A DNA stretch of 64,000 nt from Comamonadaceae bacterium UBA4962 (GCA_002397315.1 DHAE01000022.1:1-64000); one strand, 5' to 3'. Shown: positions 42,062 through 51,807, numbered from the stretch's first letter. Notes: a model not told the origin generated them from the sequence alone. Numbers and translations: made by a program.

Positions 42062-43072
42062 TCAATAGAGCTGCAGGCTGATCCAGTAGGCGATGGCCGC
42101 CACGAAGGCGCTGGCGGGAATCGTCAGGATCCATGCCCAGACGATGTTGCCGGCCACGCCCCAGCGCACGGCGCTCGCGCGCTGCGTGGAGCCCACCCCG
42201 ACGATCGCGCCGGTGATGGTGTGCGTGGTGGACACCGGAATGCCCAGCGCGGTGGCGAGGAACAGCGTCATCGCGCCGCCCGTTTCCGCGCAGAAACCGC
42301 CCACGGGCTTGAGCTTGGTGATCTTCTGGCCCATGGTCTTCACGATGCGCCAGCCGCCGAACATCGTGCCGAGGCCGATGGCGAGGTAGCAGGACACGAT
42401 GGCCCAGGTGGGCGGCGACGCGTCCGAGGCCGACGCGTAGCCGGTGGCGATCAGCAGCAGCCAGATGATGCCGATGGTCTTCTGCGCGTCGTTGCCGCCA
42501 TGCCCGAGGCTGTAGGCACCTGCCGAGACCAGCTGCAGCCGGCGGAACCACTTGTCGATCTTGCTGGGCCGCGCGCGGCGGAAGATCCAGGCCACGGCGA
42601 CCATCATGAGCGAGCCCAGCAGGAAGCCGAGCAGCGGCGAGATGAAGATGAAGGCCACGGTCTTCAGGATGCCCGCGGACACCAGCGCCCCGACCCCGGC
42701 CTTCGCGATCACCGCGCCCACGATGCCGCCGATCAGCGCATGCGACGAGCTGCTCGGGATGCCGTAGTACCAGGTGATGACGTTCCAGGTGATGGCGCCG
42801 ACGAGCGCGCCGAACACCACGTGGGTGTCCACCACGCCGGGCTGCACGATGCCCTTGCCGATGGTGGCCGCCACGCTCAGGTGGAAGATGAAGATCGCGA
42901 CGAAGTTGAAGAACGCGGCGAAGACGACGGCCTGCGTGGGCTTGAGCACCCCGGTGGAGACCACCGTGGCGATCGAATTGGCGGCGTCGTGGAACCCGTT
43001 CATGAAGTCGAACAGGATGGCGAGCGCGACCAGGAGGACGACGACCCACAGGGCGGTTTGTACGGTTTCCAT
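42062..43072 (-). CDS. pit: PiT-family low-affinity inorganic phosphate transporter
   Basis: The protein has 336 residues and about ten membrane segments. The two PiT repeats are visible: DFMNGFHDAANSIATVVSTGVL and later GGNDAQKTIGIIWLLL; SSSSHALIGGIVGA and VSTTHTITGAIVGVG are the paired re-entrant motifs. It imports metal-phosphate by proton symport. It lies 42 bases downstream of the DUF47 gene, the usual pairing. Confidence 0.93.
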   Translation of the reverse strand: METVQTALWVVVLLVALAILFDFMNGFHDAANSIATVVSTGVLKPTQAVVFAAFFNFVAIFIFHLSVAATIGKGIVQPGVVDTHVVFGALVGAITWNVITWYYGIPSSSSHALIGGIVGAVIAKAGVGALVSAGILKTVAFIFISPLLGFLLGSLMMVAVAWIFRRARPSKIDKWFRRLQLVSAGAYSLGHGGNDAQKTIGIIWLLLIATGYASASDASPPTWAIVSCYLAIGLGTMFGGWRIVKTMGQKITKLKPVGGFCAETGGAMTLFLATALGIPVSTTHTITGAIVGVGSTQRASAVRWGVAGNIVWAWILTIPASAFVAAIAYWISLQLY

Positions 43073-43114
43073 GCTTGGCTTTTTCTCGGGCGTGGCTGGG
43101 CGTCCGCCGCGGGA

Positions 43115-43762
43115 TCAGGAGTTCTCGAGGATGATGCCCTCGATGTGGTTGGCCACGTCCTCGCACTTGTCGGTGATCGTCTCCAGCAGCTCGTAGATCG
43201 CCTTGAGCTTGAGCACCTCGCGCACGTCCGGCTCCTCGCGGAACAGTTTGCTCATGGCGCTGCGCATCACGCGGTCGGCGTCACTCTCGAGCCGGTCGAT
43301 CTCTTCGCAGGTCTTGAGCGCGGCCTCGGCCACGGACGGCTCGGCGATCTTGTCGAGCAGCTTCACGGCATCACGCAGGCGCTCGCAGCACTTGAGGCTG
43401 AGGTCCGTGAGGCGCGTGATCTCTTCGGTCATGTGGCGCACGTCGTAGAGCGCCATGGTTTCGGCGGAGTCCTGGATCAGGTCGGCCACGTCGTCCATCG
43501 TGTTGATGAGCGAATGGATCTGCTCGCGGTCGATGGGCGTGATGAAGGTCTTGTGCAGCGCGCGGTTCACGTCATGCGTGACGCGGTCGGCCGCACGCTC
43601 GGCGTTGTCCACGTCCTGGTTGTATTTGTCGCGCAGATGCGGGTCGTTGTAGTTCGCGACCAGCTGGGAAAACGCGCGCGCCGCATCGACGATGCGGTCC
43701 GCGTGCTGGTTGAACATCTCGAAAAAATTGCCCTCGCGGGGCAACAGCTTTCCAAACAACAT
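43115..43762 (-). CDS. DUF47 (PhoU-like) phosphate-transport accessory protein
   Basis: The protein has 215 residues from ATG 43762 (MLFGKLLPREGNFFEMF). It is all helical, with PhoU-like metal motifs such as DNAERAADRVTHDVNRAL and EEIDRLESDADRVMR. DUF47 proteins are encoded with PiT transporters and modulate them. The two genes form one operon. Confidence 0.92.
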   Translation of the reverse strand: MLFGKLLPREGNFFEMFNQHADRIVDAARAFSQLVANYNDPHLRDKYNQDVDNAERAADRVTHDVNRALHKTFITPIDREQIHSLINTMDDVADLIQDSAETMALYDVRHMTEEITRLTDLSLKCCERLRDAVKLLDKIAEPSVAEAALKTCEEIDRLESDADRVMRSAMSKLFREEPDVREVLKLKAIYELLETITDKCEDVANHIEGIILENS

Positions 43763-44071
43763 GGGGACTCCTGGACGGCTGGCAGACACGCGCCACCTGC
43801 GGCGGCGCCGCATTTGTGACGGAATGGTGACGGTTTCAAGAAAGGCGCGAGTTTAACCGTGTCGGGGCACCAGCCCGTGGAGCAGGCGCACATGGCCTCA
43901 GAAGCCGCCTGTTCGCCATCGAAGCCTGCATCCTTGTCAGCATCCTCCTACAAATGCCGCTTGTGAGCACCCACAAACATTGCATGCCCCGCCGTTTCCA
44001 ATGGAGCGCACGGCCCACCGGGGCCGCGCGTCGATCAGCGCCACTTTCGCCACACCCCTCAAGGATTTCCC
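43763..44071. other. Gene-free divergent gap
   Basis: This 309-base stretch lies between the divergent DUF47 and outer-membrane barrel genes. I find no gene, hairpin terminator or convincing promoter hexamers in it. A short run TTGTCA at 43934 has no properly spaced -10. Confidence 0.5.
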
Positions 44072-44683
44072 ATGCACGCACCGTCCCGCTCCCTCCGGCT
44101 GCTCGCCTGCGCCGCCACCCTCGCCTGCGGCACGATGGCCGCCCATGCCCAGACCGCCCGCACCAACGCAGACACCGGCAACTCCTTCATTCCCGCCACC
44201 CAGCAGGGCTACATCGGCCTGAACGCCGGGCAGTCCAAATACGACCTGCGCAACGGCACCAGCCTGTTCAACTTCGACGACAGCGACACCGGCTGGAAGC
44301 TCTACACGGGCGGCTACTTCCATCCCAACTTCGGGGTGGAATTCGGCTACCTGAACTTCGGCAAGGCCAGCCGCCTGGGCGGTGACACCAAGGCCCAGGG
44401 CCTGAACTTCAGCCTGGTGGGCCGCGCGCCGATCGGCGACCAGTTCGACGTGTTCGGCAAGCTCGGTACGACCTACGGGCGCACCCGCACGTCAGGCAAC
44501 CCGGGCTTCGGCGTCGCCACCGGCAAGGACGACGGCTTCGGCCTCTCCTACGGCGCGGGCGTGCGCTGGGCCTTCAACCCGCAATGGGCCGCCGTGCTGG
44601 AGTGGGAGCGCCACCGCCTGCACTTCGCCGACGGCAAGTCGGACGTGGACATGACCACCATCGGCGTGCAGTACCGCTACTGA
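44072..44683 (+). CDS. Outer-membrane beta-barrel protein (OmpA-like transmembrane fold)
   Basis: The protein has 203 residues. A signal peptide (cleavage near AHAQT) is followed by alternating strands: GYIGLNAGQSKYDL, FGVEFGYLNFG, and DGFGLSYGAGVRWAFN, ending with an aromatic (GVQYRY), the outer-membrane insertion signal. It has no C-terminal peptidoglycan domain, so it is a small 8-strand barrel. The function is unknown. Confidence 0.85.
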   Translation: MHAPSRSLRLLACAATLACGTMAAHAQTARTNADTGNSFIPATQQGYIGLNAGQSKYDLRNGTSLFNFDDSDTGWKLYTGGYFHPNFGVEFGYLNFGKASRLGGDTKAQGLNFSLVGRAPIGDQFDVFGKLGTTYGRTRTSGNPGFGVATGKDDGFGLSYGAGVRWAFNPQWAAVLEWERHRLHFADGKSDVDMTTIGVQYRY

Positions 44684-44733
44684 GCGGGTGCGCCGGCCGG
44701 GGCACCGCCCTGCCCTGGCCTGGCGCAGGCATG

Positions 44734-44758
44734 AAAAAGGCCCCTCGCGAGGGGCCTT
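44734..44758 (-). terminator. Intrinsic terminator of livF
   Basis: On the minus strand AAGGCCCCTC pairs with GAGGGGCCTT and runs into five T residues, 32 bases past the livF stop. The loop is very tight, so the innermost pairs must open. Confidence 0.8.
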
Positions 44759-44789
44759 CGTCTTGGGTGGGCGGCATGCTCGCCCGGCG

Positions 44790-45518
44790 TCATTCGCCCA
44801 GGTAGGCGGCCCGCACGCGCGGGTCGTTGAGCAGTTGCTGGCCGGGGCCGGTCATGCTGATCAGGCCCGACTCCATCACGTAGCCACGGTCCGCCAGCGC
44901 CAGCGCGCGGCTGGCGTTCTGCTCCACCAGCACGATGGTCACGCCCAGGGCGTAGACGTCGCGCACCACCTCGAAGATCTTGTCCACCATGATCGGCGAC
45001 AGGCCCATGGAGGGCTCGTCGAGCAGCAGCACCTTGGGCTGGCTCATGAGCGCGCGGCCCATGGCGAGCATCTGCTGCTCGCCGCCGGACATGGTGCCGG
45101 CCAGCTGGTCCTTGCGCTCGCGCAGGCGCGGGAAGATGCCGAACATCTTCTCGATGTCGGCCTCGATGCCCGCCCTGTCGTTGCGCGTATAGGCGCCCAT
45201 CAGCAGGTTCTCGGTGATCGTCATGCGCGCGAACACGCCGCGGCCCTCGGGCACCATCACGAGGCCCTTCTTCACGAGGTCCCAGGCGCCCTTGCCGCGG
45301 ATGCTCTCGCCCAGGTACTCGATGTCGCCGTCGTTCATCGGCAGCGTGCCGGTGATCGCCTTCATCGTCGTGGTCTTGCCGGCACCGTTGGAGCCGATCA
45401 GGGAGACGAGTTCGCCCTCGCGTACCTCGAAGTCCACGCCCTTCACGGCCTGGATGCCGCCGTAGGCCACCTTCAGGCCCTTCACGGACAGCAATACGTT
45501 GTTGGATTTCTCGGCCAT
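44790..45518 (-). CDS. livF: Branched-chain amino-acid ABC transporter, ATP-binding protein LivF
   Basis: The protein has 242 residues. Walker A is GSNGAGKTT, the signature is MSGGEQQMLAMGRALM and Walker B is LLLDEPSMGLSP. It is the fourth gene of livHMGF, two bases after livG. No livK binding protein is encoded in the operon. Confidence 0.94.
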   Translation of the reverse strand: MAEKSNNVLLSVKGLKVAYGGIQAVKGVDFEVREGELVSLIGSNGAGKTTTMKAITGTLPMNDGDIEYLGESIRGKGAWDLVKKGLVMVPEGRGVFARMTITENLLMGAYTRNDRAGIEADIEKMFGIFPRLRERKDQLAGTMSGGEQQMLAMGRALMSQPKVLLLDEPSMGLSPIMVDKIFEVVRDVYALGVTIVLVEQNASRALALADRGYVMESGLISMTGPGQQLLNDPRVRAAYLGE

Positions 45519-45520
45519 GC

Positions 45521-46309
45521 TCAGTGTCCTCCGGTGCCCAGGTAGGCCTCAATCACTTTTTCGTTCTTCTGCACGTCGGCAGGCGTTCCCTCGGCGATCT
45601 GCTTGCCGTAGTCGAGCACGGTCACACGGTCGCACAGGCCCATCACCAGCTTCACGTCGTGCTCGATGAGCAGGATGGTGCGGTTGTCGCGGCGGATGCG
45701 GTCGATCAGCTCGCGCAGCTGCACCTTCTCGGTGGCGTTCATGCCGGCGGCCGGCTCGTCGAGCGCGATCAATTGCGGATCGGTGGCCAGGGCACGGGCG
45801 ATCTCCAGGCGGCGCTGGTCGCCGTACGACAGCGTGCGCGCCTTGAAGTCGGCGTACTTGCCGATGCCCACGTAGTCGAGCAGTTCCTGCGCGCGCTTCG
45901 CGATCTCAGCCTCTTCCTGCTTGAAGGCCTTGGTGCGGAAGACCGCGCCGATCAGGCCCGAATGGGTGCGGATGTGCCGGCCCACCATCACGTTCTCGAG
46001 CGCCGTCATCTCGGCGAAGAGGCGGATGTTCTGGAACGTGCGCGCGATGCCCGCCTTGGCGACTTCGTGCACCGCCGTGGGCTCGTACGGCTTGCCGGCG
46101 AGCTGGAAGGTGCCGCTGTCGGGCGTGTAGAGGCCCGTGATGACGTTGAAGAAGGTGGTCTTGCCGGCGCCGTTCGGCCCGATCAGGCCGTACACCTGGC
46201 CGCGGCCGATGGTGATGCCCACGTCGGACAGGGCCTGCAGCCCGCCGAAGCGCTTGGAGATACCGGCGACCTTCAGCACCACTTCGTTGGTTGTTTCTGC
46301 CATGTTCAT
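45521..46309 (-). CDS. livG: Branched-chain amino-acid ABC transporter, ATP-binding protein LivG
   Basis: The protein has 262 residues; start ATG 46309 or 46303. Walker A is GPNGAGKTT, the signature is LSYGDQRRLEIARAL and Walker B is LIALDEPAAGMNATEK. The C-terminal ~25 residues have the LivG form (GTPADVQKNEKVIEAYLG). Confidence 0.94.
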   Translation of the reverse strand: MNMAETTNEVVLKVAGISKRFGGLQALSDVGITIGRGQVYGLIGPNGAGKTTFFNVITGLYTPDSGTFQLAGKPYEPTAVHEVAKAGIARTFQNIRLFAEMTALENVMVGRHIRTHSGLIGAVFRTKAFKQEEAEIAKRAQELLDYVGIGKYADFKARTLSYGDQRRLEIARALATDPQLIALDEPAAGMNATEKVQLRELIDRIRRDNRTILLIEHDVKLVMGLCDRVTVLDYGKQIAEGTPADVQKNEKVIEAYLGTGGH

Positions 46310-46327
46310 TGCTCTCGAAGGGTGTTC

Positions 46328-47404
46328 TCAGGACTTCTGCACGAGGCTCTTGCCGTGCTCCGGCGACGGCCAGAGGCCGCGCGGGCGCAGCAGCATGATG
46401 ATGATCATGGCCAGCGCGATCAGCAGCTGCCGCAGGATGGCGGAGTCGAGGCGGCCATCCGTCATGGCCTGCAGCGGGCCGGCCACGTAGCGCAGCACCT
46501 CGGGCAGCGCGGACAGCAGCACGGCGCCCAGGATCACGCCGGGGATGTGACCGATGCCGCCCAGCACCACCATGGCGACGATCATCACCGACTCCATCAG
46601 GCTGAACGATTCGGGCGACACGAAGCCCTGGAACGCGCCGAACATCGCGCCCGACACGCCGCCGAACGACGCGCCCATGCCGAAGGCCAGCAGCTTGAGG
46701 TTGCGGGTGTTGATGCCCATGGCCTTGGCGGCGATCTCGTCCTCGCGGATGGCCATCCAGGCGCGGCCGATGCGCGAATCCTGGAGGCGATAGCAGATGA
46801 TGACGCTCAGCACCACCAGCACCAGGAACAGGTAGTAGTAGAGCGTGACGGAATTGATGTCGTAGCCGAACACCTCCAGGCGGCGGCCGAGGTCCAGGCC
46901 GAAGATCTTCACCGAATCGATCTGGCCGATGCCCTTGGGGCCGTTGGTCAGGTTGACGGGGTGGTCGAGGTTGTTCAGGAAGATGCGGATGATTTCGCCG
47001 AAGCCCAGCGTCACGATGGCGAGGTAGTCGCCGCGCAGCTTGAGCGTGGGCGCCCCCAGCAATGCCCCGAAGATCGCGGCCACCAGCGCGGCCAGCGGTA
47101 TCACGAGCCACAGCGAGGTGTGCAGCCCGTTCGGGAACATGGCCGCGAAGCTCGCGAAGGTGTCCGAGAGGTGCGGCGACGCCATCAGGCCGAAGAGGTA
47201 GGCGCCGACGGCATAGAAGGCCACGTAGCCCAGGTCGAGCAGGCCGGCGTAGCCGACCACGATGTTCAGGCCCAGCGCCAGCATCACGTAGAGCAGCGCC
47301 AGATCGGCGATGCGCACCCAGGCGTTGCCGAAGGATTGCAGGATCAGCGGCAGCACCAGCAGCGCGATGGCGCCGAGGATCCATTGGACTTTGTTGTTTT
47401 TCAT
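46328..47404 (-). CDS. livM: Branched-chain amino-acid ABC transporter, permease LivM
   Basis: The protein has 358 residues from ATG 47404 and about nine membrane segments. LivM features: GLNIVVGYAGLLDLGYVAFYAVGAY, GDYLAIVTLGFGEI and the EAA-like loop SRIGRAWMAIREDEIAAKAMGIN. It lies 13 bases after livH. Confidence 0.93.
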   Translation of the reverse strand: MKNNKVQWILGAIALLVLPLILQSFGNAWVRIADLALLYVMLALGLNIVVGYAGLLDLGYVAFYAVGAYLFGLMASPHLSDTFASFAAMFPNGLHTSLWLVIPLAALVAAIFGALLGAPTLKLRGDYLAIVTLGFGEIIRIFLNNLDHPVNLTNGPKGIGQIDSVKIFGLDLGRRLEVFGYDINSVTLYYYLFLVLVVLSVIICYRLQDSRIGRAWMAIREDEIAAKAMGINTRNLKLLAFGMGASFGGVSGAMFGAFQGFVSPESFSLMESVMIVAMVVLGGIGHIPGVILGAVLLSALPEVLRYVAGPLQAMTDGRLDSAILRQLLIALAMIIIMLLRPRGLWPSPEHGKSLVQKS

Positions 47405-47417
47405 GGGAGTGCTCTCC

Positions 47418-48347
47418 TCAGGCACGGTCGGCCACACGCTCGCCCAGCAGGCCCGAGGGGCGCAGCGTGAGGATGATGATCAGCACGATGAAGGCGAAGA
47501 TGTCGGTGTAGTGGCTGCCCAGCAGGCCGCCCGTGAGGGTGCCGATGTAGCCCGAGCCGATGGCCTCGATGAGCCCCAGCAGGATGCCGCCGACCACCGC
47601 GCCGGCCAGGTTGCCGATGCCGCCGAACACGGCCGCCGTGAAGGCCTTGAGGCCCGGCAGGAAGCCCATGGTGTGCTGGGCGGTGCCGTAGTTGGAGGCG
47701 TACATGATGCCGGCGATGGCGGCGAGCACGGCGCCGATGATGAACGTGGCAGAGATCACCATGTCGGGCTTGACGCCCATCAGCGCGGCGACGCGCGGGT
47801 TCTCGGCGGTGGCGCGCATGGCACGGCCGAGCTTGGTGTAGTTGACCAGGTAGACGAGCGAGGCCAGCGCGACCGCGGTGACGCCCAGGATCAGGATCTG
47901 GGTGGAGGTGATCACGGCGCCGCCGATCTGGAACGGGCTGGTGGGCAGCAGCGTCGGATAGGGCTTGTAGTTGGGCTTCCAGATGATCATCGCCAGCGTC
48001 TGCAGCAGGATCGACATGCCGATGGCGGTGATCAGGGGGGCCAGGCGCGGGCTGCTGCGCAGCGGACGGTAGGCGACCTTCTCGATGGTGAAGTTGAGCG
48101 CGGCGGCGACCACGCAGGCGATGATCGTCGCCAGAAGCAGGATGGCCCAGCCCGGTGCGCCCGGCATGGCCTCCTGCATCAGGCCGATGCAGCTCCAGCT
48201 GGTGAGCGCCCCGATCATGAGCACTTCCCCGTGGGCGAAGTTGATCAACTGAATGATGCCGTACACCATCGTATAGCCCAAGGCTATCAAGGCGTACATG
48301 CTGCCGAGGACCAGACCGTTGATGATCTGCTGCAGCAAAATGTCCAT
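47418..48347 (-). CDS. livH: Branched-chain amino-acid ABC transporter, permease LivH
   Basis: The protein has 309 residues from ATG 48347. The LivH pattern is clear: QQIINGLVLGSMYALIALGYTMVYGII, INFAHGEVLMIGA and the EAA-like loop TKLGRAMRATAENPRVAALMG. It is the first gene of the operon; no promoter motif is obvious just upstream. Confidence 0.93.
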   Translation of the reverse strand: MDILLQQIINGLVLGSMYALIALGYTMVYGIIQLINFAHGEVLMIGALTSWSCIGLMQEAMPGAPGWAILLLATIIACVVAAALNFTIEKVAYRPLRSSPRLAPLITAIGMSILLQTLAMIIWKPNYKPYPTLLPTSPFQIGGAVITSTQILILGVTAVALASLVYLVNYTKLGRAMRATAENPRVAALMGVKPDMVISATFIIGAVLAAIAGIMYASNYGTAQHTMGFLPGLKAFTAAVFGGIGNLAGAVVGGILLGLIEAIGSGYIGTLTGGLLGSHYTDIFAFIVLIIILTLRPSGLLGERVADRA

Positions 48348-48430
48348 AGAGAAAGTCCTTCGTTGGTAGCGTCCCACCCGTTATGGGGCCGGGGATCGGT
48401 TCAGCCTTTTGGGCCCGAATGCCATGTAGC

Positions 48431-48464
48431 AAAAAACCCGCCAGGACGGGTGCCACGCGGGTTT
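48431..48464 (-). terminator. Intrinsic terminator of rarA
   Basis: On the minus strand AAACCCGC pairs with GCGGGTTT around a 15-base loop, followed by T residues. It lies about 140 bases beyond the rarA stop and just before the livH region. Confidence 0.75.
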
Positions 48465-48601
48465 GGTGCGGGATTGTAGCCAGATGCCTTGCGCCCGCCT
48501 TACCACGGCCGGACGGGGTTTTCCCGGGGATCGGCGTGTCATCAGCAGCCCGAGCCGGGCATTAGCGGCACTGATCCGGAAGGCTGCGCCGGGAGGAGGT
48601 T

Positions 48602-49942
48602 TCAGTCGGCAGACGGGGGCGCGTCGGGCGGTGCCGTTGCGCCCTGCCGGGCGGCCTCGTCGAGCTGCCGCAGGTGGGCGAGCTTTTCGGCGATCTTCGC
48701 CTCGAGCCCGCGCGGCACGGGCGCGTACCAGCCCGGCTCCGCCATGCCTTCGGGCAGGTAGGTCTCCCCTGCCGCATACCCGCCCGGCTCGTCGTGGGCG
48801 TAGCGGTAGGCCTTGCCGTGGCCCAGCTCCTTCATGAGCTTGGTGGGCGCGTTGCGCAGGTGCACCGGCACCTCGCGCGACTTGTCCTTGCGGATGTGGG
48901 CACGGGCCTGGTTGAACGCCATGTAGCCGGCGTTGCTCTTGGGCGCCGCGGCCAGGTAGAGCACGGCCTGCGCGAGCGCGAGTTCGCCCTCGGGCGAGCC
49001 CAGGCGCTCGAACGTGGTGGCGGCATCGTTGGCGATCTGCAGCGCCCGGGGGTCGGCCAGGCCGATGTCTTCCCAGGCCATGCGGACGATGCGGCGCGAG
49101 AGGTACTTCGCATCCGCTCCGCCATCGAGCATGCGGCAGAACCAGTAGAGCGCCGCATCGGGGTGCGAGCCGCGCACCGACTTGTGCAGGGCCGAGATCT
49201 GGTCGTAGAAGTGGTCTCCGCCCTTGTCGAAGCGCCGCGCGTTGAGCGTGAGCGCGTTCTGCAGGAAGGCCGCGTCCACCCGCTCGACGCCGGCCGCGCG
49301 CGCGGCGGTATCGGTCTGCTCCACGAGATTGAGCAGCCGCCGGGCGTCGCCGTCGGCATAGCCGACGAGGGTGTCGATGGCGCCGTCGTCCAGCACCAGG
49401 TGCGTGAGCACTTCCGACTGGGCGCGCCGCACGAGCTGCCGGAGTTCGTCTTCATTCAGCGCCTGCAGCACGTAGACCTGGGCCCGGGACAGCAGCGCGG
49501 AGTTGACCTCGAACGACGGGTTCTCGGTCGTGGCGCCGACGAAGGTCACCAGCCCCGACTCCACGAACGGCAGCAGGCCGTCCTGCTGGCTCTTGTTGAA
49601 GCGGTGGATCTCGTCCACGAACAGGATCGTCTTCTTGCCCAGGGCCAGGTTGTGCTCGGCCTGCTCCATCGAGGCGCGGATTTCCTTCACGCCCGAGAAC
49701 ACGGCCGAGAGCGCGATGAACTCGTAGCCGAAGGCCCGCGCCGTGAGCCGCGCCAGCGTGGTCTTGCCCACGCCCGGCGGGCCCCAGAGGATCATCGAGT
49801 GCGGCTTGCCGGATTCGAAGGCCAGCCGCAGCGGCTTGCCCGGCCCGATGAGGTGCGATTGCCCGATCACCTCGTCCAGGCTGGCGGGGCGCAGGGCTTC
49901 GGCCAGGGGGGCGGCGGGGGCGGTGGAGAAGAGATCGGCCAT
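48602..49942 (-). CDS. rarA: Replication-associated recombination protein RarA (MgsA)
   Basis: The protein has 446 residues from ATG 49942. AAA+ clamp-loader-like motifs: Walker A GPPGVGKTT, Walker B FVDEIHRFNKSQQD, sensor GATTENPSFEVN. The C-terminal tetramerisation part contains GSHPDAALYWFCRMLDGGADAKYLSRRI. It acts at stalled forks. It stands apart from lolA-ftsK, its common neighbours. Confidence 0.95.
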   Translation of the reverse strand: MADLFSTAPAAPLAEALRPASLDEVIGQSHLIGPGKPLRLAFESGKPHSMILWGPPGVGKTTLARLTARAFGYEFIALSAVFSGVKEIRASMEQAEHNLALGKKTILFVDEIHRFNKSQQDGLLPFVESGLVTFVGATTENPSFEVNSALLSRAQVYVLQALNEDELRQLVRRAQSEVLTHLVLDDGAIDTLVGYADGDARRLLNLVEQTDTAARAAGVERVDAAFLQNALTLNARRFDKGGDHFYDQISALHKSVRGSHPDAALYWFCRMLDGGADAKYLSRRIVRMAWEDIGLADPRALQIANDAATTFERLGSPEGELALAQAVLYLAAAPKSNAGYMAFNQARAHIRKDKSREVPVHLRNAPTKLMKELGHGKAYRYAHDEPGGYAAGETYLPEGMAEPGWYAPVPRGLEAKIAEKLAHLRQLDEAARQGATAPPDAPPSAD

Positions 49943-50121
49943 GGCGGAGGAATGCGGGGCGGCGGGAGTGGGGGAAAAGCCGGCAGGACGGAGAAGGGAT
50001 ACGCGGCGCCGCCGCACCCATTATTCCTGCAGCCGCTATCCTGCACCAAACCGGGGACTCCGCCCCGCCCACGCCCACGTCCACGCCTCCGGCCCAGGCA
50101 GGCCTGCCCTGCCCCTTTCCC

Positions 50122-50709
50122 ATGACCGAACTGCCCGCTCTGCTCCGCGACGTGCGGGCCTGCACCCTCTGCGCCGACAGCCTGCCGCATGGCCCACGGC
50201 CGGTGCTGCAGGCCGCGGCCGGGGCACGGATCCTCGTCGCGGGCCAGGCGCCGGGGCGCAAGGTGCACGCCAGCGGCATCCCGTTCGACGATGCGAGCGG
50301 CGAGCGGCTGCGCGACTGGATGGGCGTGGACCGGGACACGTTCTACGACGCCGGGCGCGTCGCGATCCTCCCGATGGGCTTCTGCTACCCCGGCACGGGC
50401 CGCTCCGGCGACCTGCCGCCGCGGCCCGAATGCGCGGCCCGGTGGCGGCAACCGCTGCTGGACGCCCTGCCCGGCATCGCGCTCACGATCGTGCTGGGCG
50501 CCCATGCGCTGGCGTGGCACCGGCGCGGCGCGGCGCCGGCCGCCTCGCTCACGGACGCGGTGCGCGACTGGCGCCAGGGCGCGCCGCGGCTCTGGCTGCT
50601 GCCGCACCCCAGCCCGCGCAACAATGGCTGGCTGAAGCACAACCCCTGGTTCGCGGCCGAGGTGCTGCCCGCGCTGCGCCACCACGTGGCCGAAGCGCTA
50701 GGGCGCTGA
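50122..50709 (+). CDS. Uracil-DNA glycosylase superfamily protein
   Basis: The protein has 195 residues. It has motif A VAGQAPGRKVHASGIPFDD and motif B LPHPSPRNNG, as in UDG-superfamily members. Only one N-terminal CTLC pair of cysteines is seen, so a 4Fe-4S cluster of families 4/5 is uncertain. It may be a non-canonical DNA glycosylase of unknown specificity. It is divergent from rarA. Confidence 0.8.
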   Translation: MTELPALLRDVRACTLCADSLPHGPRPVLQAAAGARILVAGQAPGRKVHASGIPFDDASGERLRDWMGVDRDTFYDAGRVAILPMGFCYPGTGRSGDLPPRPECAARWRQPLLDALPGIALTIVLGAHALAWHRRGAAPAASLTDAVRDWRQGAPRLWLLPHPSPRNNGWLKHNPWFAAEVLPALRHHVAEALGR

Positions 50710-50786
50710 AGACGGGCGCACAATGCGCGCCAGCCGCGCCACCCTGCCGGGCGTGCCGCCCATCCAGTCGTCCACCGGAGCCACCC

Positions 50787-51143
50787 ATGTCCCTCGCCGC
50801 CCATGCCGTCGTCGCCCTGATCGGGCTGCTGCACGTCTACATCCTCGTGCTGGAAATGTTCCTGTGGGAGAAGCCCGCGGGCCTGCGCGCGTTCGGCAAC
50901 ACGCCCGAGCGCGCGGCGGCGACGAAGGTGCTGGCGGCCAACCAGGGGCTCTACAACGGCTTCCTGGCGGCAGGACTGTTCTGGGGGGTGTGGCTGGGCG
51001 GTCCGCAGGGCCGCGCGGTGATGACGTTCTTCCTGCTGTGCGTGCTGGTGGCCGGGCTCTACGGCGCCGCCACCGCGTCCCGCAAGATCCTCTTCATCCA
51101 GTCGGTGCCGGCCGTGCTGGGGCTGGCACTGCTCTGGATCTGA
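50787..51143 (+). CDS. DUF1304 membrane protein
   Basis: The protein has 118 residues and four membrane segments. The family start is typical: VVALIGLLHVYILVLEMFLWEKP, then GFLAAGLFWGVWLG. The function is unknown. It follows the UDG-like gene. Confidence 0.8.
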   Translation: MSLAAHAVVALIGLLHVYILVLEMFLWEKPAGLRAFGNTPERAAATKVLAANQGLYNGFLAAGLFWGVWLGGPQGRAVMTFFLLCVLVAGLYGAATASRKILFIQSVPAVLGLALLWI

Positions 51144-51171
51144 CGACGCCGGAAGGGACGCGAGGGCCGCT

Positions 51172-51807
51172 TTACTGGCGCACCACGTCCGCACCCTGCG
51201 GGGGCTTGAACTCGAAGGTGGAGGCCGGCAGCGAGGCGCTGGACTGCACGTTGCTGAAGCGGATCAGCGAGCGCTGGCCGAAGCTGTCGAGGATGTCCAG
51301 CGCGGCGAGCTGTTCGCCCTGGAAGCCCACGCGCACGCTCTTGAGCTGGCCGTCCTTGGTCTTCGGGGTGGCGAGCACCCACTGCAGGCCGTCCTGATCG
51401 GGTGCCGATTCGAGCGTGAAATCCTTGCGCAGCGCCTGCAGGTCGGGCGCGGAGGCGAGCAGCGCGGCGGGCGTGGTGCCGAGCGCCTGGGACTGCGCGC
51501 GCTGGGTGACCTGGTTCAGGTCGGCGTCGTAGAGCCAGAGCGTCTTGCCGTCGGCGACGATGGTCTGCGCGAACGGCTTGGCATAGGCGAAACGGAAGCG
51601 GCCGGGGCGCTGGAATTCGAAGGTGCCGCTGGAGGTCTTGGTGCGCGCGGCCTGCCCGTCCTTCGGGGGCGAGGTCACCGTCTGGGTGAAGTCCGCGCGC
51701 CCGGCCTGGGCGCCCTTCATGAATCCCTCCAGGCTCGCGAGCCCGTCCGCCCAGGCGCTCTGCGCAGCGGCGGCGATCAGGGCCATGGCCCACCAACGTG
51801 TCTTCAT
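51172..51807 (-). CDS. lolA: Outer-membrane lipoprotein carrier protein LolA
   Basis: The protein has 211 residues from ATG 51807 with a signal peptide (cleavage near SAWAD). LolA features: ADFTQTVTSP, RPGRFRFAYAKPF, ADGKTLWLYDADLNQVTQR. It carries lipoproteins across the periplasm from LolCDE to LolB. It follows ftsK by 46 bases, a conserved pairing. Confidence 0.93.
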   Translation of the reverse strand: MKTRWWAMALIAAAAQSAWADGLASLEGFMKGAQAGRADFTQTVTSPPKDGQAARTKTSSGTFEFQRPGRFRFAYAKPFAQTIVADGKTLWLYDADLNQVTQRAQSQALGTTPAALLASAPDLQALRKDFTLESAPDQDGLQWVLATPKTKDGQLKSVRVGFQGEQLAALDILDSFGQRSLIRFSNVQSSASLPASTFEFKPPQGADVVRQ

